From Streptomyces sp. BK340 (GTDB lineage: Bacteria > Actinomycetota > Actinomycetes > Streptomycetales > Streptomycetaceae): 64,000 nucleotides of DNA. Both the position numbers and the translations under genes were made by a program. Shown piece after piece: positions 8,404 through 15,634 of this stretch. Each line of letters opens with the position of its first letter. Within the stretch, counting starts at the first letter, position 1. The stretch is taken from contig NZ_VISR01000013.1 in the NCBI RefSeq assembly GCF_007827595.1, positions 1 to 64,000 on the forward strand, read 5' to 3'. Under the pieces are notes generated by a model that was given only the letters and a program-made list of their open reading frames with translations, searched no databases and was not told where the DNA came from.

Positions 8404-9000
8404 TCACCCCGCCAAGTGCCCCAGGTCGTTCCAGCTCTCGATGGCCGGATCCCCGTACGCCCAGCCCAGCACCGACAGCGAGGTCGGGTTCAGGCGGATA
8501 CGCGCGGCGAAGTCCAGCGGCAGACCGAGCCACCGCGCGCCGATGGACCGCAGGATGTGCCCGTGGGCGAAGACCAGTACGTCACGGTCGGCGGACCGGG
8601 CCCAGGCCACGACCTCGTCCGCGCGCGCGGTGACCTCGGCGATGCTCTCGCCCTCGGGGACACCGTCCCGCCAGATCAGCCACCCCGGCCGCACGGCCTG
8701 GATCTCGGCGGGCGTCATGCCCTCGTACGCGCCGTAGTCCCACTCCATGAGCGTGTCCCAGGACTCGGCCCGCTCCCCGAACCCGGCCAGCTCGCAGGTC
8801 TCGCGCGCGCGTGCCAGTGGACTCGTCCGCACCTCGACGCCCGGCAGCCCGTCCAGCGGAGCGCGGTGGAGCCGTTCGCCGAGCAGCTTGGCCCCGCGCC
8901 GGCCCTCCTCCAGGAGCGGTACGTCGGTCCTGCCGGTGTGCTTGCCGGACAGCGACCATTCCGTCTGTCCGTGCCGGGCCAGCAGGATGCGCGGTGCCAT
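8404..9000 (-). CDS. Histidine phosphatase family protein
   Basis: A 198-residue enzyme of the phosphoglycerate-mutase-like phosphatase superfamily. The catalytic RHG motif is at the N-terminus (LLARHGQTEWS), followed by TSPLARARETCEL, the acid MEWDYGAYEG and the second His in VFAHGHILRSI. The size and DYGAYEG segment fit cofactor-dependent small phosphatases acting on phosphosugars or similar metabolites; a true glycolytic mutase would be longer. It stands alone and is divergent from the PAP2 gene at 9182, with 181 bp between them. Confidence 0.93.
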   Translation of the reverse strand: MAPRILLARHGQTEWSLSGKHTGRTDVPLLEEGRRGAKLLGERLHRAPLDGLPGVEVRTSPLARARETCELAGFGERAESWDTLMEWDYGAYEGMTPAEIQAVRPGWLIWRDGVPEGESIAEVTARADEVVAWARSADRDVLVFAHGHILRSIGARWLGLPLDFAARIRLNPTSLSVLGWAYGDPAIESWNDLGHLAG

Positions 9001-9181
9001 GGGAGACCTTTCCGGAAGCAGCGAGGGTTCCCTCCATCATCGCTCACGCCGGGCAGGGGCAACCCGCCGGGAGATCCCGGCGTCTTTGAGGGCTGAAGCG
9101 CCCGCATGGCCGGGATACGCACCGCGTAAAGTGACACGGTCGCCCGCCGGGCGCCGCGCAGCAGAAGGGGGAGGGCATCGG

Positions 9182-10126
9182 ATGCCGCAGACCGAGATAC
9201 CGGGCACCGAGGCGGCCCCCCGAACCCGGCTGCGGTGGTGGACCGAGCTGCCCCTGATCCTGCTGGTCTACGGCTGCTACACGGCCGGCCGGCTCCTGGC
9301 GCGGGGTGACGTCTCCTCCGCCGTCGACCACGGCCTGGCGCTGCTGCGCGTCGAGAAGGCCCTGCACCTCAACGCCGAGCACCCGCTCAACCGGCTGTTC
9401 ACGCGCGAGGCCTGGCTCGGCATACCGGCCGACTTCTGGTACGCCTCGCTGCACTACCTGGTCACGCCCGTCATCCTCGTCTGGCTGTTCCGGGCCCACG
9501 CCGAGCGCTACCGGGCGGCCCGCACCTGGCTGATGACGTCGACGTTCATAGGCCTGATCGGCTTCACCCTGCTGCCCACCTGCCCGCCCCGGCTGCTCGC
9601 CGACGGCCACGGCTTCGTCGACACGATGGCCCAGTACAGCTCCTACGGCTGGTGGGGCGGCGAGGCCAGCGCGCCGCGGGGCATGGGCGGCATGACCAAC
9701 CAGTACGCGGCGATGCCGAGCCTGCACGTGGGCTGGGCACTGTGGTGCGGGGTCATGCTGTGGCGGTACGGCGGCACCCGTCTCACCAAGGTCCTCGGCG
9801 TCGCCTACCCGCTGGTGACCGCGATCGTCGTCATGGGCACCGCCAACCACTACTTCCTGGACGCGGTCGCGGGCGTCGCCGTGATGGGCGTCGGTCTGCT
9901 GCTCGCGCCGCGCGTGATGCGCGGTGCGGACCTGCTGCGGGCCCGGTTCAACCCCCGTACCCCCGCGGTCCCGTCGGGCACGGGTTCCCCGATTGTCAGT
10001 GCCGGATGCCAGACTTCCGCGGGTGAGCGAATTCCACGGCAGCGCGAGTCGCAGCGCGCATCCGCAGCCGAACCGGACGGCTCCCCCGCCGACGCAGGGG
10101 ACGAGGCTCCGGCAGCGGCTCGCTGA
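9182..10126 (+). CDS. PAP2-superfamily membrane phosphatase / phosphotransferase
   Basis: A 314-residue integral membrane protein with about six helices. The acid-phosphatase signature is split as in the PAP2_3 group: a first region TNQYAAMPSLHVGWALW and a second GTANHYFLDAVAG, giving the catalytic His pair and Asp. The group includes inositol-phosphoceramide-synthase-like and lipid phosphatases. The last 60 residues are hydrophilic and low in complexity. ATG 9182 has GGGGGAGGG upstream. The 3' end overlaps the start of the nuclease gene by up to 104 bases. Confidence 0.88.
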   Translation: MPQTEIPGTEAAPRTRLRWWTELPLILLVYGCYTAGRLLARGDVSSAVDHGLALLRVEKALHLNAEHPLNRLFTREAWLGIPADFWYASLHYLVTPVILVWLFRAHAERYRAARTWLMTSTFIGLIGFTLLPTCPPRLLADGHGFVDTMAQYSSYGWWGGEASAPRGMGGMTNQYAAMPSLHVGWALWCGVMLWRYGGTRLTKVLGVAYPLVTAIVVMGTANHYFLDAVAGVAVMGVGLLLAPRVMRGADLLRARFNPRTPAVPSGTGSPIVSAGCQTSAGERIPRQRESQRASAAEPDGSPADAGDEAPAAAR

Positions 10127-11255
10127 GCTGCGCGGTCCCGACGTACCGGCCAAGTCCCTGGACGCGCGTGCCCTCGCGGCGCTCGCCGCGAACCCGGGGT
10201 GCCGCAGGCGGGCGATCCTGGACGGCGCCGGAGTGGACAAGGCGGCGCTGGCGAGCGCGCTGGGCGCGCCCTCCGGCTTCGGGCAGTCGCAGTTCGCGCT
10301 GACCCGGGGCAACGCGTTCGAGGCACGGGTGAAGGCGGACGGCGGCGCCGAGCTGCTGCGGCTGGTCCACGCCCGGCTGGACCCGGGCGCGGAGCCACCC
10401 GCCGGGGCGGCCGTCCCGGACCTGTCCGCGCACGGCCCCGAGGGGCGTACGGCCCGTACGGCGCTGGCGCTGCGCGAGGCCGTGGCGGCGGGCGGCTGGA
10501 CGCTGCTCGACCACCCGATGCTGGCGCTGGACGTGGCGGGCTCGCTCGCCTTCCTGGAGCCGGACGCGGTGGTCGTGCACCCGGACGGCAGCTGGACCGT
10601 CGTGGAGATCAAGTCCTTCCCCATGCTGGACGGCTCGGCCGACCCGGCGAAGGTGGGCGCGGCCGCCCGGCAGGCGGCGGTGTACGTGCTGGCCCTGGAG
10701 GAGGTCGCGGCCCGGCTCGGCGCGCAGCCGGAGCCGGCCGGGGCGCCCGCCCGGGAGAGCGCCCCGGCCCCTCGGGTACGGCACCGGGTGCTGCTGGTGT
10801 GCCCGAAGGACTTCTCGAACCTGGCCACGGCCTCCGCCGTGGACGTGCGCAAACAGCGCGCGGTCACCGCCCGCCAGCTGGCCCGGCTCACCCGTGTCGA
10901 GGAGATCGCCGACGCCCTGCCCGAGGGCGTGTGCTTCGCACCGGACCGCCCGGCCGAGGAGCTGACGGCGGCCGTCGGGGCGGTCCCGGCGACGTACGCG
11001 CCCGAGTGCCTGTCGGCCTGTGAACTGGCCTTCCACTGCCGGGAACGCTCTCGCGCGGCGGATGCCGTGGCCCGTCTCGGCCGCCCGCTGCGGGCCGAAC
11101 TGGGCGGCCTGACCACGGTCGAGGACGTCCTCGCGGCGGCCCGCGGCGAGAGCGGCGACCCCGACGACCCGGCGGTGGCCGCCCTGCGCCGGGCGGCGAG
11201 CCTGCGCGCGGAGGCGCTGGCCACGGCCGGCCGGGCGGTGGCCCCGTGTCCCTGA
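10023..11255 (+). CDS. RecB/Cas4-type PD-(D/E)XK nuclease with a probable Fe-S cluster
   Basis: A 410-residue protein. The nuclease core reads LEPDAVVVHPDGS then TVVEIKSFP (metal-binding Asp and ExK), followed by RQAAVYVLAL, the Q-x3-Y motif typical of RecB, AddB and Cas4 nucleases. One Cys precedes the core (NPGCRRRAIL) and three follow it (CLSACELAFHC), the arrangement that holds a 4Fe-4S cluster in AddB/Cas4 relatives. GTG 10023 is the best start available but gives an unusual 104-base overlap with the PAP2 gene; the conserved part begins near residue 30. Its stop overlaps the next start by 10 bases, so it forms one unit with the two following genes. Confidence 0.72.
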   Translation: MSEFHGSASRSAHPQPNRTAPPPTQGTRLRQRLAELRGPDVPAKSLDARALAALAANPGCRRRAILDGAGVDKAALASALGAPSGFGQSQFALTRGNAFEARVKADGGAELLRLVHARLDPGAEPPAGAAVPDLSAHGPEGRTARTALALREAVAAGGWTLLDHPMLALDVAGSLAFLEPDAVVVHPDGSWTVVEIKSFPMLDGSADPAKVGAAARQAAVYVLALEEVAARLGAQPEPAGAPARESAPAPRVRHRVLLVCPKDFSNLATASAVDVRKQRAVTARQLARLTRVEEIADALPEGVCFAPDRPAEELTAAVGAVPATYAPECLSACELAFHCRERSRAADAVARLGRPLRAELGGLTTVEDVLAAARGESGDPDDPAVAALRRAASLRAEALATAGRAVAPCP

Positions 11256-12844
11256 TCGCCACCCTGGCCCGGCTCGAGGCCGTCAGTACCGGATACGCCC
11301 AGCCGGCCGCGACCGTCCGCCACCGGCACCTGTCCGAGCGCCCCCTGGTGTTCGTGCCGCTCACCACCGCCGGTGAGGCCGGCGCCCCGCTCGGCGCGCT
11401 CGTCGGCACCGACCGGGACGCGCCCCGGCTGCTGGTCGTACCCCAGCCCCGCGACCGCGACCTGCGCTTCGCGTTCCTCGCCGAGCTGGCCGACGTCGTC
11501 CTGCCGTACCTCGACTCCTACGCGGAGGACGTCGAGGCGGCCGAGCGGGGCGAGACCGACCCGGAGACCGGCAAGCGGGTCAAGGTCGAGGTCGAGCTGT
11601 GCACGGACGCGCCCCAGCTGATCGTGCCGAGCCGCGCGGGCGTGGACTTCGTACGGCTGCTCGGCCGCTCCATGCGCTTCCGCCGCACCGCCGAGCAGGA
11701 CCCGGAGACGCCCCACCCGGCGCCGCCCCGCATCCCCCTGCTGGGCCGCTGGCTCACCCACTACGGCGAGCGGGCCCGGGTACCCGGCTCCTCGCTCCTC
11801 CTGGCCCTGACCGACGTGCTGTCCCGGCACTGGGCGACCGGCCAGTCCAGCCTGGAGGACCAGCACCTGGGCGCGCTGCTCGCCTGGATCGCCCCGCCCG
11901 GGGGCGGCACCGGCGCCGAGGCCGCCCACCGGGCCGAACTGGCCCGCGACGCCGACGGCCAGCTGCTGTGCCCGCCGGCCGGTCCGGCCACCGACCCGGC
12001 GTTCGACAACAAGCTCCTGGCCCCGGCCATCGAGCGCTACGACCGCGCGCGCGGTGCGCTGGCCGCCGCCGAGGACGCGCTGCAGGCCGACGACCGGCTG
12101 GCCGCGCTCACCGCGGCCGAGCGGGACATCCGCGAACTGGTCGAGAGCCGTACCCGGCCCACCTGGGACGCGGTGTGGCGGGGCCTGGACCTGTTGCGGG
12201 CACTGCCGCAGGGGTCGCATGCCGAGGAGCGGTGGACCCGGGACCGCTGGTCGTTCACCGGCCACCGGGACCGGGTCGTGGCGGGCGAGCCGCCGCAGCC
12301 TCGTCGCGACGACGCGGTGACGGCGGCGAACAAACTGGCCACGCGCGAGCGTGAGCAGGCCCGGCTGGAGGCCCAGGAGGCGCTGGACGACCCGCTGGTG
12401 ATGGCCGGGCGGCGGCTGGCCGGGGAGGCCTTCGCGGGCGAGGTGACCGATGTCGTCATGGCGTACAGCGAGGGCAGGCGGCCGAGCCCGCGCCCGCTGG
12501 TGACGGTCCGCACGGACGACCGGCCGCATCTGGCGGAGCGCGCGAAGGTCTACCGCTCGCTGGGCGGCAAGCCGCAGGCCGCGGAGTTCGCCGGGTACGA
12601 GGGCTCCGCGGACGACGGTGTGCTCGTCCTGCGGATCGTGGACAAGATGGGCCGGGGCAAGGAGCCCGAGCCCGGTTCGGTGCCGGAGAAGGGCGACGCG
12701 GTCTGCTTCACCCTCTTCGAGCACGAGCAGCGCGGCGGCGCGAAGCTGCCCGACCCGGAGGAGACCCCGTGGACGCACGGCGGCCCGCCGGGCGAGGCCG
12801 TGCCGGAGGCCCCTGACAGCATGACCGAGGAGGACGTCCTGTGA
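11246..12844 (+). CDS. Conserved protein of unknown function between nuclease and helicase
   Basis: A 532-residue soluble protein I cannot assign. It has no membrane segment, no Walker motif and no recognisable catalytic signature. Central residues about 245-300 are helical and Ala/Glu/Arg-rich, possibly coiled-coil; the C-terminal part (about 415-500) contains alternating strands (ADDGVLVLRIVDKMG, GDAVCFTLFEHE) that suggest a beta-barrel nucleic-acid-binding fold. It starts inside the last 10 bases of the nuclease gene and its stop overlaps the helicase start as GTGA, so the three products are probably made in matched amounts and act together. Confidence 0.85.
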   Translation: MSLIATLARLEAVSTGYAQPAATVRHRHLSERPLVFVPLTTAGEAGAPLGALVGTDRDAPRLLVVPQPRDRDLRFAFLAELADVVLPYLDSYAEDVEAAERGETDPETGKRVKVEVELCTDAPQLIVPSRAGVDFVRLLGRSMRFRRTAEQDPETPHPAPPRIPLLGRWLTHYGERARVPGSSLLLALTDVLSRHWATGQSSLEDQHLGALLAWIAPPGGGTGAEAAHRAELARDADGQLLCPPAGPATDPAFDNKLLAPAIERYDRARGALAAAEDALQADDRLAALTAAERDIRELVESRTRPTWDAVWRGLDLLRALPQGSHAEERWTRDRWSFTGHRDRVVAGEPPQPRRDDAVTAANKLATREREQARLEAQEALDDPLVMAGRRLAGEAFAGEVTDVVMAYSEGRRPSPRPLVTVRTDDRPHLAERAKVYRSLGGKPQAAEFAGYEGSADDGVLVLRIVDKMGRGKEPEPGSVPEKGDAVCFTLFEHEQRGGAKLPDPEETPWTHGGPPGEAVPEAPDSMTEEDVL

Positions 12845-14178
12845 CGACGGTCGACTTCGACCCCGGAGCCGCTGCCACCCGCGCCACGGACGCGATCCTC
12901 CACGACACCCTGCGGGGCACGGAGCGGGGTGTGGTGGTCGACTCCCCTCCCGGCGCCGGGAAGTCCACCCTGGTGGTCCGCGCGGCCCTGGAACTCGCCG
13001 AGGCCGGGCGCCCGTTGATGGTGGTCGCGCAGACGAACGCCCAGGTGGACGACCTGGTGCTGCGGCTCGCCGAGAAGAACCCCGAGCTGCCGGTCGGCCG
13101 GCTGCACAGCAGCGACAGGGACGCCTACGACAAGGCACTGGACGATCTGCCGCAGGTCCGCATGTCGGCGAAGGCGGCCGAGCTGACCGGCCTCCCGGTC
13201 GTCCTGTCCACGGCCGCGAAGTGGGCGCACGTCAAGGTGGACGAGCCGTGGCGGCACGCGATCGTCGACGAGGCGTACCAGATGCGCTCGGACTCCCTGC
13301 TGGCCGTGGCCGGCCTGTTCGAGCGGGCGCTGTTCGTGGGCGACCCGGGCCAGCTGGACCCGTTCGCGATCGTGGGCAGCGAGCAGTGGGCGGGCCTGTC
13401 GTACGACCCCTCGGCCTCGGCGGTCACCACCCTTCTGGCGCACAACCCGGGCCTGCCCCAGCACCGGCTCCCGGTCTCCTGGCGCCTCCCGGCCTCCGCG
13501 GCCCCGCTGGTCTCGGACGCCTTCTACCCCTACACGCGGTTCCGCAGCGGCACCGGCCCCGACGACCGCCGTCTCGCCTTCGCCGTCCCCTCCGACGGTT
13601 CGGGCCCGGACCGGGTGATCGACGAGGCGGCGGAGTCCGGCTGGGGTCTGCTGGAGCTGCCGGCCCGGCACACCCCGCGCACGGACCCGGAGGCGGTGCG
13701 GGCGGTGGCGACGGTCGTACGGCGCCTGCTGGACCGCGAGGGCGCGGCCGTCTCGGAACGTTCCCCGGACCCCTCCCCCCTCACCCCCGACCGCGTCGCC
13801 GTCGGCACGGCCCACCGCGACCAGGCGGCGGCGGTCCGCTCGGCGCTCGCGGAGCTGGGCGTCACGGACGTCACCGTCGACACGGCCAACCGTCTCCAGG
13901 GTCGCGAGTACGACGTCACGGTCGTCCTCCACCCCCTCTCCGGCCGCCCCGACGCCACCGCCTTCCACCTGGAGACCGGCCGGCTGTGCGTCCTGGCCTC
14001 CCGCCACCGCCACGCCTGCATCGTGGTCTGCCGCGCAGGAGTCGGCGACCTGCTGGACGACTACCCGTCCACGGAACCGGTCCAGCTGGGAACGCTGGTG
14101 AAGTTTCCCGACGGCTGGGAGGCGAATCACGCGGTTCTGGCACATCTGGCGGAACATCGCGTGAGCTGGCGGCCTTGA
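12841..14178 (+). CDS. Superfamily 1 (AAA_11/AAA_12-type) DNA/RNA helicase
   Basis: A 445-residue helicase. Motif I is SPPGAGKSTL, motif Ia VVAQTNAQVDDL, motif II AIVDEAYQM (DEAY variant), motif III FVGDPGQLDPF, motif IV-like LPVSWRLP, motif V VDTANRLQGREYDVTVV and motif VI ASRHRHACIVV. It is compact, without the long insertions of UvrD, and closer to the Dna2/Upf1-like SF1B group. GTG 12841 overlaps the preceding stop. Together with the RecB-like nuclease two genes upstream it recalls helicase-nuclease machines that process DNA ends or foreign DNA. No repair or defence marker flanks the unit, so the role is open. Confidence 0.88.
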   Translation: MTTVDFDPGAAATRATDAILHDTLRGTERGVVVDSPPGAGKSTLVVRAALELAEAGRPLMVVAQTNAQVDDLVLRLAEKNPELPVGRLHSSDRDAYDKALDDLPQVRMSAKAAELTGLPVVLSTAAKWAHVKVDEPWRHAIVDEAYQMRSDSLLAVAGLFERALFVGDPGQLDPFAIVGSEQWAGLSYDPSASAVTTLLAHNPGLPQHRLPVSWRLPASAAPLVSDAFYPYTRFRSGTGPDDRRLAFAVPSDGSGPDRVIDEAAESGWGLLELPARHTPRTDPEAVRAVATVVRRLLDREGAAVSERSPDPSPLTPDRVAVGTAHRDQAAAVRSALAELGVTDVTVDTANRLQGREYDVTVVLHPLSGRPDATAFHLETGRLCVLASRHRHACIVVCRAGVGDLLDDYPSTEPVQLGTLVKFPDGWEANHAVLAHLAEHRVSWRP

Positions 14179-14302
14179 GTCTCCCGGTGGGTGTGCGCGG
14201 GACCTCCGGCGACTGAGGGGTCCCCTTGCGCCCACGCGAGACAATGGTGGGTGGCCCGCCTCCCGGCGGGGCCCACCGGACCGTACGAGGAGGAGACGAG
14301 AC

Positions 14303-14674
14303 ATGGCGGAGCCCACGCCGCGTCGGCATGAACCGCGGCTACGCCCCGCGCCCCTGATCTTCGAGCCCGCGGAGGCGGCCTCCGATCCCGAGCACTTCTT
14401 CGACCTGGAGTCGATGGAGGATCCGGGCGCGCTGCTGGCGCGGGCGACGGAGCTGGCCCTGGCCTTCCAGGCGGCGGCCGACCGGGCGGTGGAGTTCCAG
14501 GCCGTCGCGGCGGCCCAGCTCGCCGACCCGGGCCGGTTCGACCGGCTGACCCCGGCGGACATCGCCGAGCGGGCGGAGTGGACCGAGGACTACGCCCAGA
14601 AGATGGTGGAGTTCGGGCGGGACCTGCTGCGCGGCGCCGACACGGAGGGCCGCAGCCCCGTCGACCCGGTCTAG
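14303..14674 (+). CDS. Small conserved protein, unknown function
   Basis: A 123-residue acidic, largely helical protein with no signal peptide or membrane segment. The region LLARATELALAFQAAADRA could be a coiled coil, and the C-terminal half (LTPADIAERAEWTEDYAQKMVEFGRDLL) is also helical. The family is not recognised. The start ATG follows AGGAGGAG at good spacing. A separate promoter is likely because 124 bp part it from the helicase gene. An 18-bp perfect palindrome lies 8 bp past its stop. Confidence 0.82.
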   Translation: MAEPTPRRHEPRLRPAPLIFEPAEAASDPEHFFDLESMEDPGALLARATELALAFQAAADRAVEFQAVAAAQLADPGRFDRLTPADIAERAEWTEDYAQKMVEFGRDLLRGADTEGRSPVDPV

Positions 14675-14681
14675 CCCACGC

Positions 14682-14699
14682 GCCTGGCATATGCCAGGC
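14682..14699. promoter_or_regulatory. Perfect 18-bp palindrome with TGGCATATGCCA core
   Basis: GCCTGGCATATGCCAGGC reads the same on both strands. The 12-bp core recurs exactly at 27887-27898, upstream of the IclR-type regulator. It lies 89 bp ahead of the Prim-Pol-like gene at 14788 and 8 bp after the previous stop. No poly-T follows, so an operator is more likely than a terminator. The protein that binds it is unknown. Confidence 0.5.
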
Positions 14700-14787
14700 G
14701 GGCAAGATACTCCTGCCCGCCCACGCCTGTCCCGGTTTTCCGCAACTCAGGAGAACCGCGCACTCACGGCCGGTAGATGTAGTCGGC

Positions 14788-15363
14788 ATGAGCTGCACAC
14801 CGCATGTCACCTGCGCCACCGCCGACGGAGCCGCCTGGCTGGCCTCGGCAGGAACGTATCCGCGAAGCACGCTCGCCCTGTGGCAGGAGCGCCCGGACGC
14901 CCCGCTGGTCCTCCCGTGCGGCGCGGTCTTCGACGTGGTGAGCGCCCCGGCGGTCTTCGGGCGCCGGATGCTGGACCGCTTATGGGACGAGGGGCCGGGA
15001 TCCGGCCCGGTCGCGGTGTTCCGGGGCCGCATGCTGCTGTTCGCCGCCCCGGGCACGGCCCAGCGGCTGCCCTCGCTGCTGAGCTGGGAGGAGTGGGGGT
15101 CCCACCGCACGGAGGCGGTACCGCCGCTGCTCTGCCACGGCACGGGAGACGCGGTGACCGTCCCCGCCCTGTCCGGCGACGCCTCCCCCACCCCCGGCGG
15201 CTCCCGCTGGCTGGTCGCACCGGACACCCGTCACCCCTGGCTGCCGGGCCCCGAGGTCCTGCTCTGGGCGGCCGTACGGGCCGCCCGTACCGCGGTGCGA
15301 ATTTCGATTTTTCCTCCCGCCGACCAGGATGCTAAGGTCTACGACGTCAGCAGGCGCCGCTAG
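14788..15363 (+). CDS. Bifunctional primase/polymerase (Prim-Pol) N-terminal-like protein, bldA-dependent
   Basis: A 191-residue protein of the short Prim-Pol-like type: LVLPCGAVFDVVSAP, GPVAVFRGRMLLFAAPGTA, RWLVAPDTRHPWLPGPEVLLWAA. Acidic metal ligands of active Prim-Pols are not evident, so it may be a non-catalytic derivative. Codon 65 is TTA (14980-14982), the only TTA I noticed in a gene here; in Streptomyces this codon needs the bldA tRNA, which ties expression to development. Its last three codons and stop lie inside tRNA-Lys (15354), an overlap of 10 bases on the same strand. Confidence 0.72.
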   Translation: MSCTPHVTCATADGAAWLASAGTYPRSTLALWQERPDAPLVLPCGAVFDVVSAPAVFGRRMLDRLWDEGPGSGPVAVFRGRMLLFAAPGTAQRLPSLLSWEEWGSHRTEAVPPLLCHGTGDAVTVPALSGDASPTPGGSRWLVAPDTRHPWLPGPEVLLWAAVRAARTAVRISIFPPADQDAKVYDVSRRR

Positions 15364-15427
15364 CTCAGTTGGTTAGAGCAGCTGACTCTTAATCAGCGGG
15401 TCCGGGGTTCGAGTCCCTGGCGGCGCA
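15354..15427 (+). tRNA. tRNA-Lys(CTT), copy 1
   Basis: A 74-nt cloverleaf: acceptor arms GCGCCGC/GCGGCGC, D arm GCTC...GAGC, anticodon arm GCTGA-CTCTTAA-TCAGC with anticodon CTT, T arm CGGGG-TTCGAGT-CCCTG, discriminator A. CCA is not encoded. The sequence is identical to the copies at 28891 and 34818. TAAGGT about 17 bp upstream may be the -10 box. The 5' end overlaps the end of the Prim-Pol-like gene. Confidence 0.98.
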
Positions 15428-15434
15428 CGATGAC

Positions 15435-15504
15435 GACGGCGAGGCGGGTTCGCAGAAAGCGCGAACCTCCTCGCCGTCTCTGTTTCTGCGCGGCTTCGCC
15501 GCGC
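15435..15504 (+). terminator. Double hairpin behind tRNA-Lys copy 1
   Basis: A long stem starts 8 nt after the tRNA (GACGGCGAGG at 15435 pairs with CCTCGCCGTC ending 15478) around a GCAGAAAGC-type loop. A second hairpin follows at 15488-15504 (GCGCGGC-TTC-GCCGCGC). The same double structure, with compensating changes, follows the other two tRNA-Lys genes. The rest of 15505-15634 holds a G-rich stretch and no gene. Confidence 0.75.
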
Positions 15505-15634
15505 GTTGTGGGGGCTCCGCCACCCAAACCCCCGTACGACGGCGGGTCGGTTTCGAAAGATTCCGGCCCGCCGTTTTCGTATGCACTGGCGCCGCAGAAG
15601 GCAGAATCCGGCCGAGCCCCGCGGGCGACAGGAT

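Noticed and set aside
9044..13138. Huge minus-strand open frame under the PAP2-nuclease-unknown genes
   Set aside because: The sense strand carries intact catalytic motifs; the antisense translation has no domain and is Arg/Gly/Pro-rich.
15389..15586. Small minus-strand frame ending in SNPGPAD over tRNA-Lys, and the same at 28926
   Set aside because: This is the familiar antisense translation of a tRNA T-arm, not a gene.
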